DNA from: Chondrocystis sp. NIES-4102
GTDB lineage: Bacteria > Cyanobacteriota > Cyanobacteriia > Cyanobacteriales > Xenococcaceae
Reading direction: 5' to 3'
DNA: 64,000 bases
Assembly: GCA_002368355.1 (NCBI GenBank)
Contig: AP018281.1
Span: 3,100,001-3,164,000, forward strand
How positions within the stretch are numbered: the first letter of the stretch is position 1; each line of letters opens with the position of its first letter. The position numbers and the translations under genes are program-made. This document shows positions 8,968 to 21,381 of this stretch, in pieces. The notes beneath the pieces were generated by a model. It was given only the letters and a program-made list of their open reading frames with translations, was not told the origin of the DNA and ran no database searches.

Positions 8968-10578
8968 ATGGATCAGCAACTTATTGATGATTTAAAACGC
9001 AGTGAAGATTATCTAGCTCAAAAAGTTAATACAAATCCAAATTATCATGATTTAATTAAAATTATAACTGTGGGTAGGGAAAAGCTACAAACACCTTACA
9101 AACCACTAATTAAACTTGTTAGCCCTTCGGTGGATTTAGTGGAGAAATTTAGGGTAAAGATAGAAGCCAATGAGATATTGCGATCGCTTTATTATTTTCA
9201 GGTAGTTTCCCCCATTCAACAGGTATTTGAAATAGTTAAAAACTGTCAGATAATTTGTTTAATATATAATTCTCAGCACAATATTAAACCACATCATCAA
9301 GAGTTAATTGATCTGGCAAAGCAACAAGATATTTATATATTAGTTGTTGTTATAAGCTCAAATATCGATCATCCTGATAATATTTTAGCTCAATGGCAAG
9401 CAGCACAACAATATCCGATAGATCAACAGTCAGTATTTACAATAAATTTCTCTAGTTTAAATAATGGAGAAAATTTAGATGTTTATTATAAAGTTTTAAT
9501 TGATTTATCTCAGAAAATAAAAATTTCACCTCAAGAACATATAATTAATAACATCACTAATGAGATTGAAAATTTCTTTAAGCAAGAAACCAACAAAATA
9601 AAACAAACAATTAAACAGCTAAAGGAAAACTCAACACCCGAATTATTATCTGCTTCTCAAGCTGATGTACGTCAAGTTTTTAATAATCTTAGACAAGAGA
9701 TACAGCAATTGCTGAGAAATATAAAACAGGATATCCAACAATCAAAGGGAGAATATCTTAATCCTTTTTTGCCCTATAGCTGGATGTTCTTGATGCAAAA
9801 AAATCTAGAGTTGTCTCAAGTTAAAATTGTTGCAGAAAAACAGGAATTATATTTAGATTTAGTTATACATAACGGTAAAAATACAGAATATTTTCATAGC
9901 TATATTTTAAATTTTTACCAAACACAAGTTCTTGCAAGCTTAGAGTCTCAATGGGAAAAAATAAATTATCAATATGGTGATGGTGGGTTACAAACATTGA
10001 TCCATAAAATCAATTCGGAATTAGAAAATCTTAGATCACTATATCTTGATCCCATAAATTTACCAAAATTTAACTTACACACACAACCAAAATCCCAATT
10101 AGATTTAAATCAAATCATTAATTCTAATTGCTTAAAAGAACATACACGTATAACATTTGACTACAATTACACCCAAAGCAACTGGTTTCGTTTAATCATT
10201 TCAATATTAATTGGGTTAATAATTTATCTAGTAACAGACAAATATATTGGATTTTTTATTTTAATTTTTCAGCTAATTAACCTTTTAACAGGGCAAAATA
10301 TTAAACAATTAAAACTAAGACAACATCAAAAAGAACTAAAACGCACTGTCGATAACAAATATCAAGTTTTATTGCGTTTAATAGTTGAACAGTTAAGCCA
10401 AACTTTAATTAACGATTTAGAATCACATATCCAACTATATCAGCAGCAAATAGATACCCTTGCTAATCAACTTCAGGGACAATCTGAGGATAATAAAACA
10501 AAAATTAATCAATATAAATCTAACATTAATAATTTGCTACAAGACCAAGCACAAATTTTAAACTGGCTAAATAAATGA
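8968..10578 (+). CDS. Unknown coiled-coil membrane protein, possible P-loop-less dynamin-like protein
   Basis: I do not recognise the family with certainty. The 536-residue protein has an alpha/beta N-terminal half (to about 190). A strand CQIICLIYN, followed after a helix by IYILVVVISS, resembles the G3-G4 core of a GTPase, but no Walker A, DxxG or NKxD motif is present. Residues about 195-250 and 450-536 are charged and Gln-rich and should form coiled coils. Two adjacent hydrophobic segments at about 406-443 form a membrane hairpin. This layout recalls bacterial dynamin-like proteins that have lost nucleotide binding. It starts 10 bases after moaD and is probably co-transcribed. Confidence 0.6.
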   Translation: MDQQLIDDLKRSEDYLAQKVNTNPNYHDLIKIITVGREKLQTPYKPLIKLVSPSVDLVEKFRVKIEANEILRSLYYFQVVSPIQQVFEIVKNCQIICLIYNSQHNIKPHHQELIDLAKQQDIYILVVVISSNIDHPDNILAQWQAAQQYPIDQQSVFTINFSSLNNGENLDVYYKVLIDLSQKIKISPQEHIINNITNEIENFFKQETNKIKQTIKQLKENSTPELLSASQADVRQVFNNLRQEIQQLLRNIKQDIQQSKGEYLNPFLPYSWMFLMQKNLELSQVKIVAEKQELYLDLVIHNGKNTEYFHSYILNFYQTQVLASLESQWEKINYQYGDGGLQTLIHKINSELENLRSLYLDPINLPKFNLHTQPKSQLDLNQIINSNCLKEHTRITFDYNYTQSNWFRLIISILIGLIIYLVTDKYIGFFILIFQLINLLTGQNIKQLKLRQHQKELKRTVDNKYQVLLRLIVEQLSQTLINDLESHIQLYQQQIDTLANQLQGQSEDNKTKINQYKSNINNLLQDQAQILNWLNK

Positions 10579-10617
10579 TGAGCTAAATTATGTCCTGTTT
10601 AATTATCTTATAGCCAA

Positions 10618-10977
10618 TTAAAAAATTTTCTCATCCACTGGAACAAGTTCATAACCATGAATACGCCAGCTATAATCTCGTTGATGTTGGACAACAAAAA
10701 TACCCTGGATCAAACTACCATCTTGATCCATAATCATAGCCACCAAAGCAGGAAAATCATTTACTAAAGTGAACCCACGAAACATAATAGAACGAGGTTT
10801 TAAAATAGCATGGTAATTATTACTAATCATTGCCATAAAATCCGTGCAATTAAATTTTCTTTGTATAGTTGGACTAGTCAAAGAAAAAGCTGTTTGGGGA
10901 TCGTCTTGTTGAAAGGCTTGTAATTGCTTTTCAATTAGTTGACGAATTATTGCCTTATCACTTTCTGAAATATACAT
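10618..10977 (-). CDS. DUF4864-like domain protein
   Basis: This 119-residue cytosolic protein has the DUF4864 pattern: IRQLIEKQLQAFQQDD, AFSLTSPTIQRKF, a conserved Y-a-L-kPRSI-F segment and a C-terminal WRIHGYELVP. Members have a small NTF2-like cone fold and no established function. It converges on the gene at 8968-10578 with 39 bases between the stops. Confidence 0.75.
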   Translation of the reverse strand: MYISESDKAIIRQLIEKQLQAFQQDDPQTAFSLTSPTIQRKFNCTDFMAMISNNYHAILKPRSIMFRGFTLVNDFPALVAMIMDQDGSLIQGIFVVQHQRDYSWRIHGYELVPVDEKIF

Positions 10978-11177
10978 TGAACAATATTCACACTAAGGGA
11001 ATGGATATGTTTTTAAGGCTAAGTTGTAGTCAATTTATTGTTTTACTGCGTAAAATTTCTGCAATAGCGAATTATCTATCAAAATGCACAAAAAGATTGC
11101 CTTTTACCTTTTTATCCTTGGTTACACTAAACCGAAAATTGTGAAACCTATTTACCAACTGGATCGATGATACATAT

Positions 11178-12041
11178 TTAACCCTTAACTGCACCTGCTG
11201 TTAAACCCTGCACAATTTGACGCTGAAAAACCAGAACTAAAATTATTAATGGTAGAGTACCCAAAACTGTAGCAGCAGCGATCGGCCCATAGGGAATATC
11301 AAATAAGTTTGATCCTCCTATCTGTGCCGTAGCTACAGGAATAGTTTTCTTAGCCTCCTCTGTAATAAATGTTAAAGCAAAAATGTACTCATTCCAAGCA
11401 AAAATAAAAGTTAAAATACCAGTTGTAGCCAAAGCTGGTAATGTCATGGGTAGTACAATGTCAATTAACATTCCCCAGGTAGAGTACCCATCTATCTTGG
11501 CAGCGTCCTCTAGATCCTTTGGTAACTTTTGGAAAAAACTTCTCATAACCAAAATAGTTAGAGGTAAATTAATGGCTGTATAAGGAATAATTAAAGCTAG
11601 ATAATTATTGCCTAAACCTACAAGTTTTATTATTTCCAATAGCCCTAAAAATAACAATACGTAGGGAAATAAAGTAACAATTAAAACTCCCACTAAAATC
11701 CATTTTTCCCCTGGTAAATTCATTCTTGTCAGGGCATAAGCTGCGGGTGAACCAAATGTAAGGCAGAGAATTGTAGAAACGCTGGCAACTAAAGCACTAT
11801 TTATAACATAGTTGATAAAAGGACGACGGGTAAATAATTGAGTATAATGTTCAAAAGTTATTTGGCTTGGGAAATAAACATTAGGAATTGCTGCAATATC
11901 TTCATTAGGTTTAATAGAAGTCATTATTTGCCATAGCATCGGTACTGCAAAAAAAACCACTATTAAAATAACACTGATCCACAGCAAAAATTGCGAGAGG
12001 GATAAGTTTAATCCTGGGTTGTTGATTTTGGGTAATGACAT
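11178..12041 (-). CDS. Carbohydrate ABC transporter permease (MalG/UgpE type)
   Basis: The 287-residue product has six predicted membrane helices (first at about 17-38). The EAA loop reads EDAAKIDGYSTWGMLIDIVLP and contacts the ATPase. The C-terminus AGAVKG is typical of MalG-type permeases. It would work with a second permease, a periplasmic binding protein and an MsmX/MalK-type ATPase; none of these is in the window, so this is an orphan permease here. In cyanobacteria such permeases serve glucosylglycerol, sucrose or trehalose uptake, but the substrate cannot be called from this subunit. Confidence 0.88.
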   Translation of the reverse strand: MSLPKINNPGLNLSLSQFLLWISVILIVVFFAVPMLWQIMTSIKPNEDIAAIPNVYFPSQITFEHYTQLFTRRPFINYVINSALVASVSTILCLTFGSPAAYALTRMNLPGEKWILVGVLIVTLFPYVLLFLGLLEIIKLVGLGNNYLALIIPYTAINLPLTILVMRSFFQKLPKDLEDAAKIDGYSTWGMLIDIVLPMTLPALATTGILTFIFAWNEYIFALTFITEEAKKTIPVATAQIGGSNLFDIPYGPIAAATVLGTLPLIILVLVFQRQIVQGLTAGAVKG

Positions 12042-12238
12042 GGATCAATATAAGGTATATAAAGTTGCTGAACTGATTTTAGAGTCTTTGAAAAATTGAA
12101 TATATGGCGATAATATCTAACAAAGACGAGCTAGAAATTTTAAAATTCAGAATCTCTTTATACCTTATTTAATTTAGCTAAATTATAAATTAATTACACC
12201 CTATTCAAACATTTAACTAAGACAATTATCGAGCCTGA

Positions 12239-12457
12239 TTAAACACTCAATTTTAGGGCATTTACAGGAACATCATCCCAAGAATTAACAGTCCGAATAG
12301 TGGCAACCCAACCATCTTGCTTCTGTGTTTGAGTTAGATTATTTTGCCAATTTTGGTGACAATCATTAGCTGCTGCTTGATCCATACAGGCAATACAGGC
12401 ATGAACTAAACCGCCTGGATCAATTTGTTCGTTTACCCAAATAATAGTTTCTGTCAT
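12239..12457 (-). CDS. Small conserved cyanobacterial protein with a CxxC motif
   Basis: This is a 72-residue acidic protein with HACIACMDQ (two cysteines two residues apart) and a third cysteine in NDCHQNW. Its pattern WVNEQIDPGGL, DGWVATIR and SWDDVPVNALKL matches a small cyanobacterial family of unknown function. Database entries of this family sometimes carry the name glycogen debranching protein, which the size cannot support. The cysteines could bind metal or be redox-active. It is monocistronic. Confidence 0.65.
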   Translation of the reverse strand: MTETIIWVNEQIDPGGLVHACIACMDQAAANDCHQNWQNNLTQTQKQDGWVATIRTVNSWDDVPVNALKLSV

Positions 12458-12597
12458 GATTTGGTTACCTATATAGAGATGTTGTTGTAAACTCAGCTAT
12501 CTATAAATTATTTTCCCATAATCATTTACTTTTAAGCCGATCTTTGACATAGAAATACAAAGTAGGCAACACCTATAATTATAGGCATACTTATAGT

Positions 12598-13554
12598 TTA
12601 ATTAGGCTTTGTCGCAATAATTGTCCGATGACGTGGATCACTAGGTATCGTGGTTTGGTAATTAAAACCTACTTCAGCGATCGCAGATTGGACATCAAAA
12701 GTATAGTAATCATCACTCCAAGGTTCAGTACTTTTCATCAAGGTAAATAAGACTGGAGGTAAACCTTGAATTACAGGCGAGGCTGGATTATTATCAACAA
12801 TACCCAATACTCCCCCAGGTTTGAGAATACGCAGAATTTCTTGCAAAATTTCTTTAGTTGCTTGACGGGGTAATTCGTGGATGACAAATTGTAATGTTAC
12901 TATGTCTTGGGAATTAGCAGCTAATCCTGTAGACTCTCCCAAGGCGTGTAACCATTGAGATATTTCTGACTCTGTGTCACTGGTTTGTGCTACGGCTAGC
13001 ATATATGGAGATAAATCTAGCCCAATTGTGTTGATAGGAGTATTTTGTTTTTGAGTAAAATAACGATGGAGTGCCAAAGTTGAGATGCCTACAGAACATC
13101 CTAAATCTAGAATATTTGTAACTGTTGCGGGGGTATATTTTTCTAATATTTGATAGAAACTATGACGCAACCTTTGTTGTGCTGCTTGCCAAGTTATATC
13201 TTCATCTTTCCAAACTCGCAGTGCCATGGAATAAGTTGCTGAAGCTGCTTCAAAAGCTGCCTGCCAACAGAGATTTCCTTGATCGTAGGCATGGAAAGGT
13301 ACTTGGTAATAGTCTGGATATTTTAGATCTTGATTGGTGATCGAATCCAACAAACTTTTAGCATTAGATTGTTCTAATTCTTGATAGTTTTTTCGCCAGG
13401 GAATACCATTTTTTTCAGCAGTTTTAATGATTACTTGTCTAGCTTGACGTTGCATCAGGCTGTATATAGGCTTAGTCTGAATTAAGAGGTTAACAAGACG
13501 AGAAAGAAAATCCTCCCCAGCCCAATCTGGTTTGAGTTTGTTAGTTGAAGTCAC
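12598..13554 (-). CDS. Class I SAM-dependent methyltransferase
   Basis: The product has 318 residues starting at GTG 13554. Its C-terminal two thirds form a Rossmann methyltransferase: motif I ILDLGCSVGIST, an acidic residue in IGLDLSPYML, then VTLQFVIHELP and LKPGGVLGIVD. Such enzymes act on small molecules, lipids or quinone precursors; the acceptor is not identifiable. The N-terminal 120 residues are helical with YPDYYQVPFHAYDQGNLCW, a segment typical of cyanobacterial members of this group. No other methyl-transfer or biosynthetic gene is adjacent. Confidence 0.85.
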   Translation of the reverse strand: MTSTNKLKPDWAGEDFLSRLVNLLIQTKPIYSLMQRQARQVIIKTAEKNGIPWRKNYQELEQSNAKSLLDSITNQDLKYPDYYQVPFHAYDQGNLCWQAAFEAASATYSMALRVWKDEDITWQAAQQRLRHSFYQILEKYTPATVTNILDLGCSVGISTLALHRYFTQKQNTPINTIGLDLSPYMLAVAQTSDTESEISQWLHALGESTGLAANSQDIVTLQFVIHELPRQATKEILQEILRILKPGGVLGIVDNNPASPVIQGLPPVLFTLMKSTEPWSDDYYTFDVQSAIAEVGFNYQTTIPSDPRHRTIIATKPN

Positions 13555-13822
13555 GGTAATTTACAATTAAGATTTTAGGAGCATTATATAGCAATGGTAT
13601 TTAATGAGTTAAATATAGGCTGGTGATAATCGGGAAAAGTAAATTCTGTTTGATATAACTTATGTTTACAGAGAGTTGCCCTAATATTAATTGTTTAAAT
13701 CCCTAATTAGAGGGAATTTTAGAGAAAAGCGCGATCGCGTCTCCTATAGCAATATCACACCTGTTTATCTTCTTCCTAACTTTGAATACTTTACACTGAG
13801 TGAAGGAAAGAAAATTGAGAAG

Positions 13823-15470
13823 ATGGGTGTCGATTATATGCCTAGAAAAAAATTCTTGGTTGCTTTGTCGCTATTAGTTGCAATAATTACTATCATTGCC
13901 TCTCCAGCCTCAGCACAATTGCCCTATGTTCAAGATTTGGCAATTTATTCAAGAGTGTTACGATCTGTACAGGAAGATGCCCTAAATTCTGCTTGTATTC
14001 GCTTAGATGGGCGTTGTTTATTTAAATTGGCTGCAACAGATTCAGAAGTATTAGCCGATAGAATTAATGAGATTCAAAAGCGTTTTAGCCAAGTAACAAC
14101 CGAGTATTTAGCCGATAGTAATCCTCAAGGGGAAGTTACCATTAGAGATAATGGAAATTTACAAGATATTTATTTAGAATTTAATGATAATCGCTCTGAA
14201 CGTCTATTTACTGTTACCAATAGTGATGCTATAGGTAGTGATGTTGGTGTGCCAATTCGCGCCAGACAGTTGCAATCGCAGATTCAAGAGGGTTTAAAAT
14301 TAGCTATTAAAGAGCGATCGCCTGAATTTTTACGCAAACAAATTATCATCGGCTTGAGTACATTTGCTCTTATTTGGGTGTTAAATTTCCCTTTAATTGA
14401 AGAAATTAATAAATTGCAGCATTCAGCACGGGGGCTTGCACCTTCTCCTAATTTAAAAAGTCTTTCTATTGCTGATCAATTAGCCCGTCGTCAACAGTGG
14501 AATTTAACCGAGATTAAATACCGTCTGTTACAAATATTTCAACTTTTAGTTTGGGGTGGTACAGCACTATTTATTTTAAATTTAGTTCCTCAAACAAGAA
14601 TTATTCCTTTTTTATTGATTGCTGTTTTAAGAATTCCTTTTCGCATCAGTATAGTAGCAGCCCTAGTTTACATTTTAATTCGCTCAACCTTTTTTCTGAT
14701 TGCTAAAGTTAGTGCAGCAGCAATTGAAAGTCAGACTAACGATTTAAGGGTTAATCAACGGGGAAAATTACGTATTAATACCACAACTAGAATTTTACGT
14801 AGTGCTGCGACAATTATCTGGTCTGGTATTGGAATTTTAATTGCTTTTTGGATTAATGGAGTTAACCTTGCGCCGTTTTTAGCTGGGGCTGGGATTTTGG
14901 GGCTGGGGGTATCATTAGCCTCACAGAACTTAATCAAGGATGCCATCAATGGTTTTATTATTATTTGGGACGATCGCTATGCAGTGGGAGATATTGTAGA
15001 TATTGGTACAGTTAGTGGTTTAGTGGAAAATATCAACCTACGGATCACCCAATTACGGGATGCGGAAGGAAGATTAATTACTGTACCTAATAGTGCTGTG
15101 GAAATTGTCGCCAATCGTTCGAGTCAGTGGTCTAGGGCGGATTTAAGCATTCCTGTAGCCTACCAAACCGATATTGATCGGGCGATCGCAGTAATTCAAG
15201 AAGTAGCAGAAGCGATCGCCACAGATCCTCAATGGCAAGATCGAATTTGGGAATTTCCTAATATCTTAGGGATAGAACAATTTAGCGATCGCGGTATTTT
15301 AATTCGGGTTTGGATTAAAACTGAACCATTACAGCAATGGGATGTTGCGCGAGAATTTCGCCGTCGCATTAAGATTGCTTTTGATAAAGCTGATATTCCT
15401 ATTCCTGTACCACAACAACAAATACTTTTGGAGAAGAAAAAATTATTTAATCAAGATTTATCTGGGATGA

Positions 15471-15478
<8 letters not shown>
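13823..15478 (+). CDS. MscS-family mechanosensitive ion channel
   Basis: I place the start at 13823 (ATG; 13838 is an alternative). Here the protein begins with a Lys-rich n-region and a signal peptide ending near ASAQ, which a start at the upstream TTG (13691) would bury. The mature protein has a periplasmic domain (to about residue 165), four to five membrane helices, and the MscS pore and beta-domain signature. That signature includes FLAGAGILGLGVSLASQN, DRYAVGDIVDIG, and VPNSAVEIVANRS. The channel opens on hypo-osmotic stress. The stop codon lies inside the first unit of a 202-bp tandem repeat. Confidence 0.88.
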
Positions 15479-16348
<870 letters not shown>

Positions 16349-16394
16349 TTTTTTATTCTACAAAGTCTCTTATCCTAGCCGAGAATTGGTATAA

Positions 16395-17705
16395 CTAACT
16401 ACTGACAAAATAATTCCTTGTCCCTTTAGCATCCAAAGCTGTTGCCAAGCGGTTTAGAGCCTGTACATAGGCTGCGGTACGAACATCAATATTTAAATTC
16501 TGAGCAATTGACCAGGTATTTACCGCTTCTGTCTGCATTTTGGCTTGTAAGCGTTGATTTACTTCTTCTAAAGTCCAATACCAACCGCTACGATTTTGCA
16601 CCCATTCAAAATAACTAACGGTAACTCCCCCAGCATTAACTAAAATATCGGGGAAAACATAAATTCCTTTTTCTGCCAAAATTTTATCAGCATCAGAGTT
16701 TATTGGGCCATTGGCTACTTCAAAGATATATTTAGCCTGAATATCAGCAGCATTATCGGCAGTAATTTGATTTTCTAAAGCAGCAGGAATTAACACATCC
16801 ACATCTAAAGCCAACAATTCTTGATTGGAGATTACCTGATGTTCTACGATACTGCAAACACTATCTTGACAGTAGGCTGCTTTAATTTGGCGACTTTGAT
16901 CTTTATGTTGCTTAATGCTAGCAATATCTAAACCCTGGGGTGCATAAATGCCTCCTTGAGAGTCACTAACCGCAACTATCTTATATCCAGCCTTAGCTAG
17001 TAAATCTGCCAAAGTTGCACCCGCATTACCAAAACCCTGAATTGCAACGGTGGTTTCTGTGGGGATTAAATTAAACTTGGGTAACATGGTTTCAATTACC
17101 GTAAATGCCCCCATAGCCGTAGCCGTATCCCTGCCTTGGCTACCACCCAAAGCCAAAGGTTTACCTGTTACCACTCCCCTAGATAACTGACGTTTTATAG
17201 TACTGTATTGATCCATCATCCAGCCCATAATTGTCGCGTTGGTATAAACATCAGGGGCAGGAATATCAATATCAGGGCCAATAGCATCAGCGATCGCATC
17301 TATATAACTGCGACTCAATCTTTCTAATTCTGCCTTGGATAATTCTTTAGGATTTACGGTAATACCGCCTTTTGCCCCACCAAAAGGTAAATCTAGTAAT
17401 GCACATTTAAAGGTCATCCAAAAAGCCAAAGATTGGACTTCATCTAAACTCACGTTGGGATGATAACGCACACCCCCTTTGCCTGCACCCCTAGTATCGT
17501 CGTAGCGCACCCGATAACCTGTAAATACTTTTAATCTACCGTCATCCATCCTCACAGGAATTGCCACACTTAAACTGCTTTTAGGATATTGTAAACGCGC
17601 GATCGCATCTTCGGAGATGTTTACGTGTTTTAAAGCCTGTTCTAGTCTTTTACTGGCATCTTTTAATAAGGATACTTGGTTATCGTCTTTTGCTGTTGTT
17701 CCCAT
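16395..17705 (-). CDS. gdhA: Glutamate dehydrogenase (Glu/Leu/Phe/Val dehydrogenase family)
   Basis: This enzyme interconverts glutamate and 2-oxoglutarate plus ammonium. The 436-residue protein carries the substrate lysines Lys76 (GAGKGG) and Lys100, and the catalytic Lys112 in PFGGAKGG. The Rossmann motif is GFGNAGATLAD, and EVANGPINSDAD and NAGGVTVSYFEW sit in the C-terminal lobe. The length is that of the short hexameric type (about 420-440). Leucine or phenylalanine dehydrogenases are shorter, so GDH is preferred. Coenzyme preference is not clear by eye. It is followed downstream by the 202-bp repeat array and lies 124 bases downstream of pgm on the same strand. Confidence 0.9.
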   Translation of the reverse strand: MGTTAKDDNQVSLLKDASKRLEQALKHVNISEDAIARLQYPKSSLSVAIPVRMDDGRLKVFTGYRVRYDDTRGAGKGGVRYHPNVSLDEVQSLAFWMTFKCALLDLPFGGAKGGITVNPKELSKAELERLSRSYIDAIADAIGPDIDIPAPDVYTNATIMGWMMDQYSTIKRQLSRGVVTGKPLALGGSQGRDTATAMGAFTVIETMLPKFNLIPTETTVAIQGFGNAGATLADLLAKAGYKIVAVSDSQGGIYAPQGLDIASIKQHKDQSRQIKAAYCQDSVCSIVEHQVISNQELLALDVDVLIPAALENQITADNAADIQAKYIFEVANGPINSDADKILAEKGIYVFPDILVNAGGVTVSYFEWVQNRSGWYWTLEEVNQRLQAKMQTEAVNTWSIAQNLNIDVRTAAYVQALNRLATALDAKGTRNYFVSS

Positions 17706-17828
17706 TGCTAAAACTGACCTTTATAGTCTCTTTATCTAGGATTACAATACTATTTTATTGATTAATGGCTAATAGCTAATAGCATAGGGCTAATAGCTAC
17801 AAACCAGCTAATTTACATTTAAAGTATT

Positions 17829-19496
<1,668 letters not shown>

Positions 19497-19646
19497 TTAA
19501 ACTACCTACCTATTCCTAATTGCATCACTATGATAAAGTGTTGCGTAGTCTACTGCTTTACTAAAATGCGATAAACATTAGGAAATTATAAAGATATTTT
19601 ACAGGTCAAGCGATGCCTTTATAGTTAAATAAGTCTCTTGCTGGGT

Positions 19647-20201
19647 TTATCTTCCATACTTAGTGGTTATGGTAGCCTTAGCCAAAATATGATCTTTAAT
19701 TAAAAACGCCAATTTCGCCCCAGTTGTCGTTTGATCAGCAGGTATTTGAGCAACATCTAAAGCATAAACACTCAAAATATAATTATGGGGTTTATCTCCC
19801 AGTGGTGGACAAGCCCCTCCATATCCCTGAGTCCCAAAATCGGTATATCCTTGTATACTTCCTGGTGGAAGCTTCGGGCTAGATCCTGCATCCAAGGCTA
19901 AACCCTCAATAGTAGCAGGTATATTAAAAACTATCCAATGCCACCAGCCAACTCCCGTAGGGGCATCTGGGTCAAAAAGGGTAACTACATAGCTTTTCGT
20001 CCCTTTGGGTGCATTATGCCAGCTAAGTTGTGGAGACATATTATCTCCTTTACAGCCAAATCCTTGATAAATTATTGATTGGGGCATTGTTTCCCCTGGT
20101 TGAAATTGCTCACTTTCTACCGTAAAAGTAGCTGCGCCTAGAGGTAAGGTAGTAAATGCAACGAAGCTAGAAGTGATGATTGGCAATAGGTAGGGACGCA
20201 T
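19647..20201 (-). CDS. Exported PEBP / YbhB-YbcL family protein
   Basis: The product has 184 residues with a signal peptide (about 1-23, ending near LGAA). The phosphatidylethanolamine-binding fold follows: SPQLSWHNAP, VVTLFDPDAP, WWHWIVFNIP and GGACPPLGDKPHNY. The last motif, with DPDAP and the histidine, forms the anion-binding pocket. Bacterial members are of uncertain role. Export to the periplasm is likely. It is the only exported gene in this minus-strand stretch. Confidence 0.88.
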   Translation of the reverse strand: MRPYLLPIITSSFVAFTTLPLGAATFTVESEQFQPGETMPQSIIYQGFGCKGDNMSPQLSWHNAPKGTKSYVVTLFDPDAPTGVGWWHWIVFNIPATIEGLALDAGSSPKLPPGSIQGYTDFGTQGYGGACPPLGDKPHNYILSVYALDVAQIPADQTTTGAKLAFLIKDHILAKATITTKYGR

Positions 20202-20390
20202 AATTGAATTTAATTATCTGACACACGGAATTCCCTTTAATTATCTGTAGTTAGTAGGATTTCCTTGTATCAGTTTGGTTCAATTTTCAGCCCGATAGGT
20301 TCTAATTTAATTTATAGTTGTAATAAAGCGATCGCTTATAATGTAATTGATTTATTTTCTGGCGTATATCGTATATATATCTAAGGGTTT

Positions 20391-21168
20391 TCATACGCTA
20401 TCTTCTTGATAGTTTATTTGTGAAAAACCTTGACTTTTTAATAGCTTAATTATTTTCTGCAATCTATTATTAATATTATGAACTTCCATAACAATTTGTT
20501 GTATTTTTGCCCAGTATTCCTCTTTTATTCCTTCAATTACGTCTAACTCTGCTTTTGCAACATCTATTTTTAAAAGATAGATTCTCTCTATGGATTGTTC
20601 TGCTATTACTTGTGATAGAGTTTTATATTTCACATTCAACTTTTTCTGCCTTCAAGGCAAAATTAATTAGTATATTACTCACCAAAGATAAGAAAGGTTC
20701 AGGGAGATATTTAATTAGATTTTGAGGCGCAGGTAAATCTGATACATTATCTTTGAGGATTTTGATAAACTTTTCTTTCTCTGATAAATATGGATAGATA
20801 CTAGAAATTGCTGTGGCGTTGGGATAGTAGGTAAATTCTATATTTTGTGCTTGTTTGCCTAAGCCAATTGGAAAAGTTTTGATATTATGAGAATTATATT
20901 TATCTGCATTTAATTTTAAGGCTTGAAATATCTTTGGTATTGGTTCAAAGGAACATATTTTAGCTTTACCTTTGGATATATTATTGATCAGCAAGGAAAA
21001 TAACCCAATATTTGCCCCAACATCAAAAACTGTACTTGTCTCGTTTAGCGTAATACCGTATTTTAAATAACTTTGTATTTGCTCGTATAATACTTTAACT
21101 TCTCCTGGTTGAACACAAAAAACTTCTTGATTATTAGGTAATAAAGTTGTTGGTAAGTTCTTTTTCAT
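20391..21168 (-). pseudogene. FkbM-family methyltransferase interrupted by a frameshift
   Basis: The 5' part (start ATG 21168, stop at 20623) carries the SAM-binding motif VFDVGANIGLFSLLI and CSFEPIP of FkbM methyltransferases. It stops just after AEKVECEI. The continuation (KTLSQVIAEQ, IERIYLLKIDVAKAEL, DVIEGI, VMEVHN) is present in another frame at 20391-20639. This is the expected FkbM C-terminus. Removing two bases (TA) from the run atata near 20625 restores one frame of about 255 residues. Both halves look undecayed, so the event is recent, or it is a sequencing error in an AT repeat. Confidence 0.8.
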
Positions 21169-21381
21169 TTTTTTAGTTTACTTTTATTATTTGAATTACT
21201 TCGATAATTTTCTCAACGCAGAACGTTATAAAGGTGTATTTGCTATATATGGCAATTATATTGTTATCATCCTCTTTAAATACTAGAAAAGAGCGAGATA
21301 TTTAAGACAGATTAGGCTAGCAGCTTTTGTATTAACTTAATAAATCTTGTTTATCCTTCCAGTCAATTTTTAAAAGTGACA

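Noticed and set aside
10950-11144. 64-codon plus-strand frame
   Set aside because: It overlaps the start of the DUF4864 gene on the other strand, has no family and no ribosome-binding site.
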